Below are positions 21,260 through 32,330 of a DNA stretch of 64,000 bases, piece after piece (position 1 is the stretch's first letter; each line of letters begins with the position of its first letter). A program made the translations under genes and the position numbers. The notes below the pieces were generated by a model. That model had not been told where the DNA came from. It worked only from the letters and a program-made list of their open reading frames with translations, and made no database searches. Source of the DNA: Siphonodentalium dalli (Eukaryota; Mollusca; Scaphopoda; Gadilida; Siphonodentaliidae); assembly GCA_032622095.1 (NCBI GenBank), contig CP136069.1, positions 206,638,750 through 206,702,749 of the forward strand, in the 5' to 3' direction.

Positions 21260-21380
21260 CATGCAGGGATGGATCCAGGGATTTTTTTGGGACACCTGTT
21301 TTGAGACCATGATATGCCAAAGGCATATCCCGAGGGCCGTAGGCCCGAGATGGGGGTAGGTACGGGAGGGGGTCACCCCC
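21260..21380. repeat. Truncated hAT-like end and CCC-rich tract
   Basis: GCAGGGATGGATCCAGGG followed by a GGGCCGTAGGCCC palindrome and GGGTCACCCCCCTCCC resembles the end structure of the hAT-like element at 32551-33664. No second end was found. Confidence 0.4.
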
Positions 21381-21387
21381 CTCCCTT

Positions 21388-21568
21388 AGGTGCAGCATTA
21401 AAGATCCCGCATAAGAAAATGCACTGGCTTACAAGGTCAAGATAAAGGCCAATGTATTATCTTATATATGCGAGGCTCCTTAGATGGGAGACTCTCATTT
21501 ATATAAGAGAATGCATTGGCACAGGATTTTTGCAAAATTTCAAGAAGCCCCAGTCATGAAAGGGTTAA
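21388..21568. mobile_element. Family P3 piggyBac-like fragment
   Basis: It contains GGTGCAGCATTAAAGATCC, one module at 21450-21520 and the right end CATGAAAGGG|TTAA at 21565. The left TTAA end is missing. Confidence 0.75.
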
Positions 21569-21789
21569 AATATTTCTCACTGGACACTTGATTAAGCAAT
21601 AAAGGCTCTATGCATGTTGTTCAATTATAATAGAAGATTTCCTTCAAAATATAGCAAATTCAGCTTTAATAAAACTATCCACTTGCAATTTGGGGACATT
21701 TAGGCCACCAGAGTTTGGGCGCCCAAACCTGTAACAGGTATCAAAAGAGCCCTGGATCCTTCCCTGGCTACATGACAGGATGTTTTTGT

Positions 21790-22260
21790 TGTGTGGGAAA
21801 ATGGAATCTCCTTTCTTCTCAAAAGGAGAAAAATGACCGGAGATAATCAAGGCAATAAGAGTATAAACGCTCTTTATATCATAGACAATCGCTCTTTATA
21901 TTATATTAACTTTTATAAGTATAAATCTGGCAATGTAAACATACAGAGGAATAGTGCAGGTGTCAAGTCACATGGACAAGGCAATGAGAGTATAAACACT
22001 CTTTATATTATAGACAAACGCTCTTTATATTATATTAACTTTTAAAAGTTTCAATATGGCCATGTAAACATAGAGATATCGTGCAGGAGTCAAATCGCAT
22101 GAGTGTCTCCGAAGATAAATTCATTTTGTCTATGTATATCCAAAATAAGCTATGCATAAATTCACCCCCCCTCATCTTTTTCAAAATAGTTTTAACAGGC
22201 ATTGCTCATGTGGACACTGTACATAGTATATAATGGGTTTATGTATTAAATATCTGGGTA
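21790..22260. repeat. Interspersed repeat with internal ~130-bp tandem block
   Basis: ACGCTCTTTATATTATAGAC-type blocks occur twice (21860-21935, 21985-22050), followed by GTGCAGGAGTCAAATCGCAT and TCACCCCCCCTCATCTTTTT. The same sequence recurs at 23975-24265. Confidence 0.75.
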
Positions 22261-23570
22261 CTCTAACCTTTACCACAAAAAATAATTAAACCCTCACACT
22301 TAAAATCAACTCAGGCAGACATTATACTTACTTACTTACCGTACTTCTTCTTTGCACTCACATACGAGTAACCTCCTTTTGGAGTAACCAGGTAGTTAAA
22401 ATATAGTACAAATATGTACATCCATATGTACAAGTTTTCCCTGATCCAGAGTTTGGAGTTTGGGTTTGGGAAGATCCCCCCGGGAAGATTTGAAAGGGCT
22501 GTAAGCCCTCTCCTACAACCCACGGTTGAGTGATATAGTGCCGCTGAAGAGCGTTTGATGAGTTTGGTTGTGAGTGTTTTCTAGTCATTTGATGCTTGCT
22601 TGTGGAGTATGGGTTACATGCCATCCTAGCAGGAAGCAAAGCCCCCCCCCCCATTCCAAAAGCGGACCAGCGAGAAGACTTACCTTGAATGTAATACGAG
22701 TTCTGTTTGTTTAACTTAGTTGATATCTTTTTATTTAGTGGTTTGTTGTGAACTAGTGTCCAAATTAGTGCATGTATGGACTCCGTTGCCTTAGTCTGTT
22801 GTATTCAGGGCTTATACTACGGGCTCACCTCTAGGAAGGGTGTGCAATGCCGGCCGGTTGACTTAAGGTCGGTCGGGGCTCCCCAACTCTCGGTGGTGCA
22901 ATGCCCGCCGTACACTCCAGTGTGAGTCTCAGAGCCCGTTGACCTGGTTGTGTTGTTTTCCCTGATACCAGCTTGAGATCTGTTATAAATGACTGTATGA
23001 AATAGTTAGTTATGTGTGTGCCTGGATTCCATTAATCCTTTTGCGAGTTCATGTTATCTGGCAAGGTCGATGAATCTCTTCTGTCTGGAGCAGTGCATTA
23101 TAGAACTTATTCCAAAACCTGTGAAATTAGCTGTGTATCACTGCACCTTCATTATCTCAAACCCATTAAGGGATTAAGGGATTAGGACTTTTCTGCCGTG
23201 TGTCTACACAATAGATATCATTCTGATTCATGAATGGCCTAATTGGCAACCATTCCAGGTCTGTGAAGTAATTGCTGGAGAGACATACCAGTGTATAATA
23301 TTTCGAGAGTCACCTTAACCTGCATGTGGGTTACGTGGTTTGTTCTTGGTTAACACAGTGTTCGGTCATGCAGGATGAAATGAATAATCCAAATTGTTTA
23401 GCCAAGTCACCTTAGATCGGTATGAAATGCTAACAGGCAAGCTTAATTAAAAGCACCAGAAAATCACAAAACAATTATTAACTAAATTTGTCAATACAGT
23501 TCAGCATCCATACCCACATCAAATATACAACAAAGATGTGTATGTACAGCAGCGTATTCTCTCATGTTGT
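22261..23570. other. Long stretch without a recognised gene
   Basis: A 98-codon minus frame at 22358-22654 crosses a poly-C tract and has no splice context. No LTR, RT or known exon was recognised. GC content rises locally at 22840-22930 (GCCGGCCGGTTGACTTAAGG). Confidence 0.4.
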
Positions 23571-23945
23571 GTCGCTGCTCTGCCACAAACACCAACCACA
23601 CTACCCTTATTATGGCTGAAGGGGTCACTCTCACTAAAAAAAGTGCTGAAGGATACACAGGGTTTGAAAATGTGCTGACAGGATTTGTGATCGGTACGAA
23701 CACCATTACTTAAATTGTGTTTATGAAAGTCTGGCGCCCATTAGCAGTTTGTTTCCAGTACATTTTAATATTCATTGGAACGTAAACAATTATTCTCTAA
23801 CAGAAATCATGGCAGATACAAAAACTGAATGACATTTCAAACCCTGTGTACCCTTCAGCACATTTTGAAAATCCTGTGTACCCTTCAGCACTTTTGTTGG
23901 TGAGAGTGACCCCTTCAGCCTTATTATGCCACACCACCTGTACAG
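23571..23945. repeat. Inverted repeat carrying a protein-like block (AEGVTLTxKSAEGYTGF)
   Basis: On + at 23610-23705 the frame reads AEGVTLTKKSAEGYTGF and ends TAA. On - at about 23830-23935 the same sense block reads AEGVTLTNKSAEGYTGF, with the segment SAEGYTGF then partly repeated. The two copies are about 80% identical and in opposite orientation about 130 bp apart. The meaning is not known. It could be a fragment of a coding exon inverted and duplicated, or simply a foldback repeat. Confidence 0.45.
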
Positions 23946-23959
23946 CGTATTTACCCCCA

Positions 23960-24330
23960 CCCAGATGGTATGCACAGGTGTCAAATCGCATGGACAAGGC
24001 AATGATTGTATAAACGCTCTTTATATTATAGACAAACGCTCTTTATATTATATTAACTTTTAAAAGTTTAAATATGGCCATGTAAACATACAGAGATAGA
24101 GTGCAGGAGTCAAATCGCATGGGTGTCTCCAAAGATAAATTGATTTTGTCTATGTATATCCAACATAAGCTATGTATAAATTCACCCCCCTCATCTTTTT
24201 CAAAATAGTTTCAAAACAGGCATAGCTCATTTTGAACATTGAATAGTATATAATGGGAAAAATCTGCTATTGACTTTCAGAAAAACCCACCCACCTGGCC
24301 CTTGTATCCTGGAGTTTTTTCCTGTCTGCA
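23960..24330. repeat. Second copy of the 21790-22260 repeat
   Basis: GTGTCAAATCGCATGGACAA, AAACGCTCTTTATATTATAT and CATAAGCTATGTATAAATTC align with 21960-22200. Confidence 0.75.
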
Positions 24331-24499
24331 CCCTGTGTTCTCAGTCAATCATATTTATGAAAAATTTGATGGGGTAGGACTAGTCCAACAAATTAGATGA
24401 TTCGGATTAAGGTATATTTTAATATTTGGACATTTATGTTACCTTAATTCTCATCAGAAGTGTTAAGATAATCGTAAATGTCCAAATATTAAAATATAT

Positions 24500-24935
24500 C
24501 TTAAAGGTACTCAATCCGATAAAACTCCTCTCAATTACTATTTCAATGGCTTCGGGGGTCAAAAATAATTGATTCGAGTCGAGGAAGTCACCCATCAAAG
24601 CTCAGATTTGTTAGATATCGATTTTAGAAATCTAATATTTTTCATTATCAGGAATACTATCTGGCCCAGAACTCAGTCAAAATTGCGTTAAAATTACCAC
24701 TTGATTTTAGAGTTATCCATCCTTGTCTGTTTGAATAGATTTGGAGTACACATCCAGAGCAGATTACGGCAGTTATTAGTACTCATCTCGAGTTAATAAC
24801 AAATTTCAAAAATCAATATCTAATAACTCTGAGCTTTGTTTGATGGGTTCCTCGACTCGAATCAAATATTTTTTACCCCCAAAGCCAAAGAAATAGTAAT
24901 ATAGGACCCTCTGATCGGATTGTTGTTGTTGGAAT
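24500..24935. mobile_element. Family E element, foldback form
   Basis: The left end AAAGGTACTCAATCCGATAA leads into the GGCTTCGGGGGT and CGAGTCGAGG blocks. The same blocks return inverted at about 24790-24925 and end TGATCGGATTG. It is non-coding. Confidence 0.8.
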
Positions 24936-25725
24936 CTGTTGAGATGGGGACCCTCTTTACTGTCTAACAAACTTCAGCCCAAAATGTTCTTGACGGGGAA
25001 GTTGTGAGATTGCCCACTGAAGTATCTACTGATAGTAAATACAGATAATTAATTGCATGGATTTATTCATAGTCGGTGTTATATTTATAGAGCGACTTTT
25101 ACATTCGGAAGGGAAAAAAAGGGTTACGCCCACAACGAATATCCATATTTCGATGTAAACAATTATACCCTGGGTGTATGTACACTTATGCATCGAATTT
25201 CCTATCGTTATCCTGGTTAATTGGTTATTTGATTAGGTGCATAAGTTACAGATAGATACAATTATGGTATAGAAACACCCGGTGTTACCTTAAATATCAA
25301 ACATTCTTTGGAAGAACTTTTCTAATGAAAGTCGAAAGTCCTGAGAGAACCGGAAATTGACCTGGTAGGGTGCAATAAATTTCGTACTTAGCGTTCCGTG
25401 CACAATACTCGTTTTGTTGGCTGTCAGGCAAATGCGACCGAATCGCCCGTTTATTGTATATATGTCGGATCCAATCCAAAGGTTATCCAGGAGGGCGAAC
25501 CTGGAAGTTTGCGAAACGTTTCATGCAGATCACTTTACATTTATCTTATGCTTTCTACACTTTCAGCTAAACGTCTTTTCATAAAGGAATAACATAAATA
25601 ACATATATGAACGAGATAACCGATATCACCCGATAACTACCCATCGAAAAGGAAGATCAAGGCAAAGAAATTCTAGGACTGTGTTTACACCAACACCGTG
25701 GAACGGTCTGAGACTAACAACGAAA
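24936..25725. other. No supported gene
   Basis: A 64-codon + frame at 25398-25592 and a 60-codon minus frame overlap. Neither has paired splice sites or a known motif. Confidence 0.4.
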
Positions 25726-25796
<71 letters not shown>

Positions 25797-25801
25797 GAGA
25801 G

Positions 25802-25872
<71 letters not shown>
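25726..25872. repeat. (AG)n microsatellite
   Basis: About 145 bp of AG dinucleotide, with a few breaks (ATAG, GAGGAG) near 25778-25810. It yields a spurious E/R-rich ORF. Confidence 0.97.
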
Positions 25873-25875
<3 letters not shown>

Positions 25876-25888
25876 GTATTTTTTAGAA

Positions 25889-26240
25889 ATGCTGATTCGG
25901 TTATCAGAATCGATTAATTGCCCAAAAATAAGCTATTGTCCGAAACGTGTTATTTATCAACATGTTGTTCGACGAAATTTGGCCTTATTGTCAATACAAA
26001 GCCTCTTGATTTTAGAGTTATCCATCTTCATCCGCAATTTGTTCCGAGACCGTCGGCTCGTCGTCTTTTTACTAGGCCACTATATAATAAATCTCGATGG
26101 TGCAAAACAAAAGATTTAAAAAAATCGATTATCTAATATTTCTGAGGTGGGTTCCTCGTCTCGAATCAAACATTTTACCCCCCCCCCCCCGAATCCAAAT
26201 AAATAGTAATGGAGGGGCGCTTAATCGGGTTATGAATCTT
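25889..26240. mobile_element. Family E fragment
   Basis: It has ATCGATTAATTGCCCAAAAA, TTGATTTTAGAGTTATCCAT and GGTGGGTTCCTCGTCTCGAA, as in other E copies, with a poly-C tract at about 26178. The two overlapping ORFs here are readings of E. Confidence 0.75.
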
Positions 26241-26489
26241 TAAAGAGTAAACATTTTGAAGTCGATGTTCTAATTCCATGGACACCACAAACAATTCAGA
26301 CATATGAACCATATATGAATCACATTATATCACAGAATAATTTTTATGTAATCCAGTTCAGTTTCAAGAATTCTTCCAACAAATATTCCTAGCTAACTGT
26401 TTTTCTTAATTAAGAAAGTTATACATTTCTCAGTCAACTGTAAATTGTTGAGCGATTTCACTTTCAGTGTTGAGTAAAAAATTTACTCA

Positions 26490-27665
26490 ACTCTTTAGTC
26501 AACGTTGTCAGCCTTGGTTGTATACTTACACTACGTGATGTGAAACACTCCGGTGGGGTGATCAAATAGAAATGGAGAATAATCTTGTTCAAAGTAGTTA
26601 TTTTTACAATATTATTATTATATATTTAAATTGACAACACATTCTACGGCAGCGTGGAACCGCCACGATCGTTTATTTTTTCAGAAATCTTAACAGATTA
26701 CTAATCTGTTTAAACAGATTACTAATCTGTATACACAGATTACTAATCTGTTTAAACATATTACTTAATATGTATATACAGATTACTAATCTGTATATAC
26801 AGATTAGTAACCATACTCCGAGGCCCGCATCCCATCCCATTAGATCAATATAAGATAACCATACTCCGAGGCCCACAGCCCATCCCATTAGATCATGCTA
26901 ACCATACTCCGAGGCCCGCAGCCCATCCAATTAGATCAAGATAAGCTAACCATACTCCGAGGCCCACAGCCCATCCCATTAGATCATGTTAACCATACTC
27001 CGAGGCCCGCATCCCATCCCATTAGATCAAGATAAGCTAACCATACTCCGAGGCCCACAGCCCATCCCATTAGATCATGCTAACCATACTCCGAGGCCCA
27101 CAACCCATCCCATTAGATCAATATAAGCTATAACCATACCCCGAATCCCACCCCATTAGATCAAGATAAGTATGTTTAGCTTATCTTGATCTAATGGGAT
27201 GGGCTGTGGGCCACGGAGTATGGTTAGTAATCTGTATATACAGATTAGTAATCTGTATATAAAGATTAAGTAATCTGTTTAAACAGAACAGATTAGTAAT
27301 ATGTATATACAGATTAGTAATCTGTTTAAACAGATTAGTAATCTATTATACAGATTAGTAATCTATTATACAGATTACTAATCTGTTTAAACAGATTAAG
27401 ATTTCTGAAAAAATAAACGATCGTGGCGGTTCCACGCTGCGGTATCATTCTTATATATTAATTAAATGCAGTGACTGCCGATGGCGAAATCCTTTTCGTT
27501 AGTTCATCGCCGCGATAGATGCGTCTCGTTTCGAGTAGTAAATATTAACAATTTAGCGTATAGTTCAGACGATGTTTATATGGAGTGGTACGGTCGATTT
27601 GCTTGAGATTTTCGTTGATGTTAGTAGAATGCTACATTCCTCCAGTTGGCATAGCACCTGAATAG
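26490..27665 (+). pseudogene. Copy of lipocalin intron plus terminal exon
   Basis: 26538-26640 and 27448-27665 align with 55700-56105 (ACTCCGGTGGGGTGATCAAA, GATGGCGAAATC, AGATGCGTC, GTTCAGACGATGTTT). At 27628-27665, after GATGTTAGTAG, a frame reads ECYIPPVGIAPE and then TAG. The sister copy at 56056-56105 reads ECYISSVGIVPEY and then TAA. Several differences between them are synonymous or conservative. It is read as the last exon of another lipocalin copy whose upstream exons were not found, so it is probably a relic. A 796-bp foldback is inserted in its intron. Confidence 0.5.
26645..27444. mobile_element. Satellite-carrying foldback element, 796 bp, TA target
   Basis: TA at 26645 and 27443 flanks ends CGGCAGCGTGGAACCGCCAC and GATCGTTTATTTTTTCAG, complementary to the right end. 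Inside each arm is a roughly 22-bp palindromic repeat (ATTACTAATCTGTTTAAACAG type). The middle (26806-27170) is a satellite of about eight CATACTCCGAGGCCCACAGC units, and 27175-27228 is one unit inverted. The paralogous site near 55795-55830 lacks the insertion. A TA target and long inverted ends fit a Tc1/mariner-type non-autonomous element. Confidence 0.9.
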
Positions 27666-27779
27666 TAACTTGTCAGTTTCACGCACCCGAACAAGTACAT
27701 AATATGTCTTTAAGATTTGCAGTGCAGTAATACGTAAATTCGTAAATGCTCACCTATATATATAGAAATAATATCAAAT

Positions 27780-27830
27780 TGTTTCTTTTCCAGCTGATAA
27801 TGCGCCCACTTGTGAGTGAAATTCACGAAA
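27780..27830 (+). other. Exon-like block with strong splice consensus
   Basis: TTGTTTCTTTTCCAG is followed 18 bases later by CTT|GTGAGT. One reading continues ADNAPTCE and stops. It might be an alternative last lipocalin exon. The evidence is the splice consensus only. Confidence 0.25.
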
Positions 27831-28011
27831 ATATGTATGAACAAGCAAACAATATGTTATAATAATGCGTATATAATATAGAATGCTAATGTGACACGAG
27901 AGCCAGCCGTATAATAATGTGTGTGCGTGACAATATGCTGTCCATTCATGTTGAGGCTGAAGTTTGTATCTAGTTTTCGCGAGAGACTGAGTGTGAGAAA
28001 CCATTGCATAT

Positions 28012-28165
28012 TAATTAACATGAGGTATAATATAGTTAATTCTGATATTAATTATCATGAGGTATAATATAGTTAATTCTGATATTAATTAACATGAGGT
28101 ATAATATAATTAATGCTGATATTAATTAACATGAGGTATAATATAGTTAATTCTGGTATTCAATT
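28012..28165. repeat. 37-bp tandem repeat, 4 copies
   Basis: ATGAGGTATAATATAGTTAA plus TTCTGATATTAATTAAC repeats four times. Confidence 0.9.
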
Positions 28166-28329
28166 CAGCTCTGACCCTATTAGATATTCATATGACTATG
28201 ACTCACACCTCTAGATATTGGACTAACATTTATATATATTGCGTCTTATATATTTTTTATATAGTGTATATGATACAGGTATAATGCGCGCAACCGCCAA
28301 TCGATCTGTATTGTCCGCCTATATATAAC

Positions 28330-28845
28330 TACTAGCTGGTGGGCCCGACTTCGTCCGGGCTGTTTCCCCTCTGCTTTCCGTCAAAAGGTGCGATTTGACC
28401 TTGAATTGACCATTTTGAAGGTAAAGGTCAGGTCGGAGTCACGATTTGACCCGTCCAAAACACTACCCGGACAAAGGTACCCCTAGGTATCAAATTTCGT
28501 CGAAATCCGTCCGTTTTACCCGATTTGACCTTGAATTTTGACCATTTTGAAGGTCAATGTCAGGTCACGATTTGACCCGTCGAAAAAACTCCCCGGACAA
28601 AAGCATCCCTAAGTATCAAATTCCGTCGAAATCCGTCTGTTTTACCGGATTTTATCTTGAATTGACCATATTGAAGGTCAAGGTCTGGTCGGGGTCACGA
28701 TTTGACCCGTCGAAAACACTCCCCGGACAAAAGTACCCCTAGGTATCAAATTTCGTCGAAATCCGTCGGGCAGTTTTCCCGGCCATTGCTAACAGACAGA
28801 CAAACAGACAGACAAACAGACAGAAGTTCCAAAATATATATTAGA
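28330..28845. repeat. About 120-bp minisatellite element with GACA tail
   Basis: It begins ACTAGCTGGTGGGCCCGACT. The unit (TTTGACCTTGAATTGACCAT to ATCCGTC) repeats about three times and ends in GACAGACAAACAGACAGACA. The same family, in reverse orientation with about eight units, is at 41870-42830. Confidence 0.85.
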
Positions 28846-29159
28846 TATCTTCTCAGTATTCATTATACGCATGTTGTCATTTCTTTTGTTTATATAACCA
28901 TATATATAGCTGTCTGAATTAGAGCTATATCTATATCAATAAATAAAAATAGTATCTGCCGGATCGGCATGGAAATTAATACATTATAATTTTTGTGTAT
29001 TTATTTTATAACTTTATATTATACTTTTTCAAAAGTAGGTCAAGTGTAATTTTAGAGAAGAAAAAAACTCCAAAATAAATTTAAAGGAAAATTTTATAAT
29101 TTATATATAACGCAGTTAAAAATGTTATTCCTGTTTCTTCTATTCAGTTATACGTTACA
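28846..29159. other. AT-rich, nothing recognised
   Basis: No motif, repeat family or exon was seen. Confidence 0.4.
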
Positions 29160-29365
29160 TTGGAACAGTCTATTATTCATCTGTAGGGGTGTTCAGGTAA
29201 TAAAAGCAGACGACATGCAGACAGAAACACAGATAATACAATAGCAGAATGATTCATATTCATTGGTGAGAAATGTTCAGATAATAAGTTTGTAGGACTT
29301 ATTATTAAACATTTTCTAAGGGAACTACTCGTCAATGAGTATTTAGTATAGACAGGGTTAAAGAT
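29160..29365. mobile_element. Family G element, single-unit form
   Basis: GGGGTGTTCAGGTAATAAAA occurs once, with ATTCATATTCATTGGTGAGA and ACTACTCGTCAATGAGTATT following as at 14440-14600. Confidence 0.8.
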
Positions 29366-29377
29366 CTTGGTAACCAA

Positions 29378-32330
29378 ATGATTGGAGAGAAATTATTTAT
29401 CACGTGGACTTCACTCTTCAGTATGTTGCTATAGCGGTCACTTTAATATGTCTCCTTGTCCGACTTTGTAATTGGGTATTTATAGGATACATTTGAACAT
29501 GCATGCCTTAAAGGTAATCCGATTCGACGGTCCCCATATCATCAGATTCCAACAACAACAACAACATTTTTTTGAAATGCCGCTTCGGTTATCAAAATAG
29601 ATTAATTGCCCAAAAATAATGTTAACTGTGCACAGTCAACTATAGTATAAAATTGCCCAAAACGTGTTATTTATGAACGTTTTGTTCAACGAAATTTTGC
29701 CAATTGTCAAATATCTGACACAAAAAAGCCACTGGATTTTAGAGTTATCGATCTTCATCCGCTATCTGGTCAGATAAGTTCTTCTCGTCAACAGTTTACT
29801 GGGCCACTTAAAAATTAAAATAATAGATTTCAAACATCGATATCTGTTCACTCTGAGCTTTGATGGGTGGGTTCCTCGACTCGAATCAAATATTTTTTAC
29901 CCCCGAAGCCAAGGAAATAGCAATTTAGGAGCGTTAATTCGGACTGAGTACCTTTAAATACACGGTAATCGTTGGTTGTTGGTATATTGCTGTTAAAATA
30001 GTCATATTCGTTGAAACCGTCATAAACAGAAAGAATATTAAATTATAGACAAAAAATCATAAATATCACGTAAATTGCATGATATTGTCGTGTTATTAGT
30101 CTGTGTTATGTAAACAAACGCCATGTTAAATAAACATACAGTACGTAAAGAGTATGTGATAAGCCAAACACTCAACTCCGGGGAGAGCTGGCTAATCTTC
30201 GTCTCTCAAGATTTCGGAGTTGAATGGGTCACCGTAACTCACTCTCCTAAAAAAATCGCCACGGTGTTAAGCGTTTTGCTTATCGCTCACTATTTACGTG
30301 CTGTATATAAACAAACTATCTGCACACAGTGCACAAAGTGTGTTTTGTGGATAATATCGCATTCATACTATCATACTATATTATAAGAGTATTATATTCT
30401 TGAGGAACTTTTCATAATTTGGTCACTGTTATTTCTAAATTATAACCTATAACGAAGGCCATCGGTGCCTTTAATTAAATGTACTCCCTCCCATGGATGC
30501 ACTGTTTGATCCCGCTTTTGTTCTTTGAATGTTCGCGATCATGCAATCTCGTAAACACGATCGAGTCTCTTAGGCCCAAGAGAATAAACGTCTGGTTTGG
30601 GTTACATGTCAGACAACATTATAGGCTCCGTATAGGTAGGCCTAAAGATGCCTTCGTGGTTCCAGCCCTCCAGTTACAACAACAACAACAACAACATAAA
30701 AACATATAATTTAACATCGTTTTGTGCTTTGTTCTGTTTAAAAAAATGTTGATTCCAACAATATTGGAGAGAAATTATTTAACACGTGGACTTCACTCTT
30801 CAGTATGTTGCTAGCGGTCACTTTAATATGTCTCCTTGTCCGACTTTGTAATTGGGTATTTATAGGATACATTTGAACATGCATGCCTTAAAGGTACTCA
30901 ATCTGATTCGACGGTCCCCATATCATCAGATTCCAACAACAACAACAACAACATTTTTTTGAAATGCCGCTTCGGTTATCAAAATAGATTAATTGCCCAA
31001 AAATAATGTTAACTGTGCACAGTCAACTATAGTATAAAATTGCCCAAAACGTGTTATTTATGAACGTTTTGTTCAACGAAATTTTGCCAATTGTCAAATA
31101 TCTGACACAAAAAAGCCACTGGATTTTAGAGTTATCGATCTTCATCCGCTATCTGGTCAGATAAGTTCTTCTCGTCAACAGTTTACTGGGCCACTTTAAA
31201 ATTAAAATAATAGATTTCAAACATCGATATCTGTTCACTCTGAGCTTTGATGGGTGGGTTCCTCGACTCGAATCAAATATTTTTTACCCTCGAAGCCAAG
31301 GAAATAGCAATTTAGGAGCGTTAATTCGGACTGAGTACCTTTAAATACACGGTAATCGTTGGTTGTTGGTATATTGCTGTTAAAATAGTCATATTCGTTG
31401 AAACCGTCATAAACAGAAAGATTATTAAATTATAGACAAAAAATCATAAATATCACGTAAATTGCATGATATTGTCGTGTTATTAGTCTGTGTTATGTAA
31501 ACAAACTCCATGTTAAATAAACACACAGTACGTAAAGAGTATGTGATAAGCCAAACACTCAACTCCGGGGAGAGCTGGCTAATCTTCGTCTCTCAAGATT
31601 TCGGAGTTGAATGGGTCACCGTAACTCACTCTCCTAAAAAAATCGCCACGGTGTTAAGCGTTTTGCTTATCGCTCACTATTTACGTGCTGTATATAAACA
31701 AACTATCTGCACACAGTGCACAAAGTGTGTTTTGTGGATAATATCGCATTCATACTATCATACTATATTATAAGAGTATTATATTCTTGAGGACACTTTT
31801 CATAATTTGGTCACTGTTATTTCTAAATTATAACCTATAACGAAGGCCATCGGTGCCTTTAATTAAATGTACTCCCTCCCATGTATGCACTGTTTGATCC
31901 CGCTTTTGTTCTTTGAATGTTCGCGATCATGCAATCTCGTAAACACGATCGAGTCTCTTAGGCCCAAGAGAATAAACGTCTGGTTTGGGTTACATGTCAG
32001 ACAACATTATAGTCTCCGTATAGGTAGGCTTAAAGATGCCTTCATGGTTCCAGCCCTCCAGTTACAACAACAACAACAACAACATAAAAACATATAATTT
32101 AACATCGTTTTGTGCTTTGTTCTGTTTAAAAAAATGTTGATTCCAACATTATTGGAGAGAAATTATTTAACACGTGGACTTCACTCTTCAGTATGTTGCT
32201 AGCGGTCACTTTAATATGTCTCCTTGTCCGACTTTGTAATTGGGTATTTATAGGATACATTTGAACATGCATGCCTTAAAGGTACTCAATCCGATTCGAC
32301 GGTCCCCATATCATCAGATTCCAACAACAA
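29378..32330. repeat. 1.39-kb direct duplication, 2 full units and a partial third
   Basis: Unit 1 starts at 29378, unit 2 near 30765 and partial unit 3 near 32150; each starts ATTGGAGAGAAATTATTTA. The offset is 1387 bp and identity is very high. Each unit contains one family E copy, a hairpin region (TACGTAAAGAGTATGTGATA to its complement), and an (CAACAA)n tract. The 87- and 76-codon frames are preserved in both only because the units are nearly identical. The third unit continues as the family E copy split by the hAT-like element. Confidence 0.9.

Noticed and set aside
25398-25592. Possible lipocalin strand exon (ESPVYCIYVGSN)
   Set aside because: An acceptor is plausible, but there is no donor and the peptide does not fit the lipocalin motifs.
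25698-25886. E/R-rich 62-codon protein
   Set aside because: It is a translation of the (AG)n microsatellite.
30123-32097. 87- and 76-codon frames conserved in two copies
   Set aside because: They are identical because the 1.39-kb units are nearly identical, and the sequence folds back as a hairpin. Conservation of the frame is not evidence of selection.
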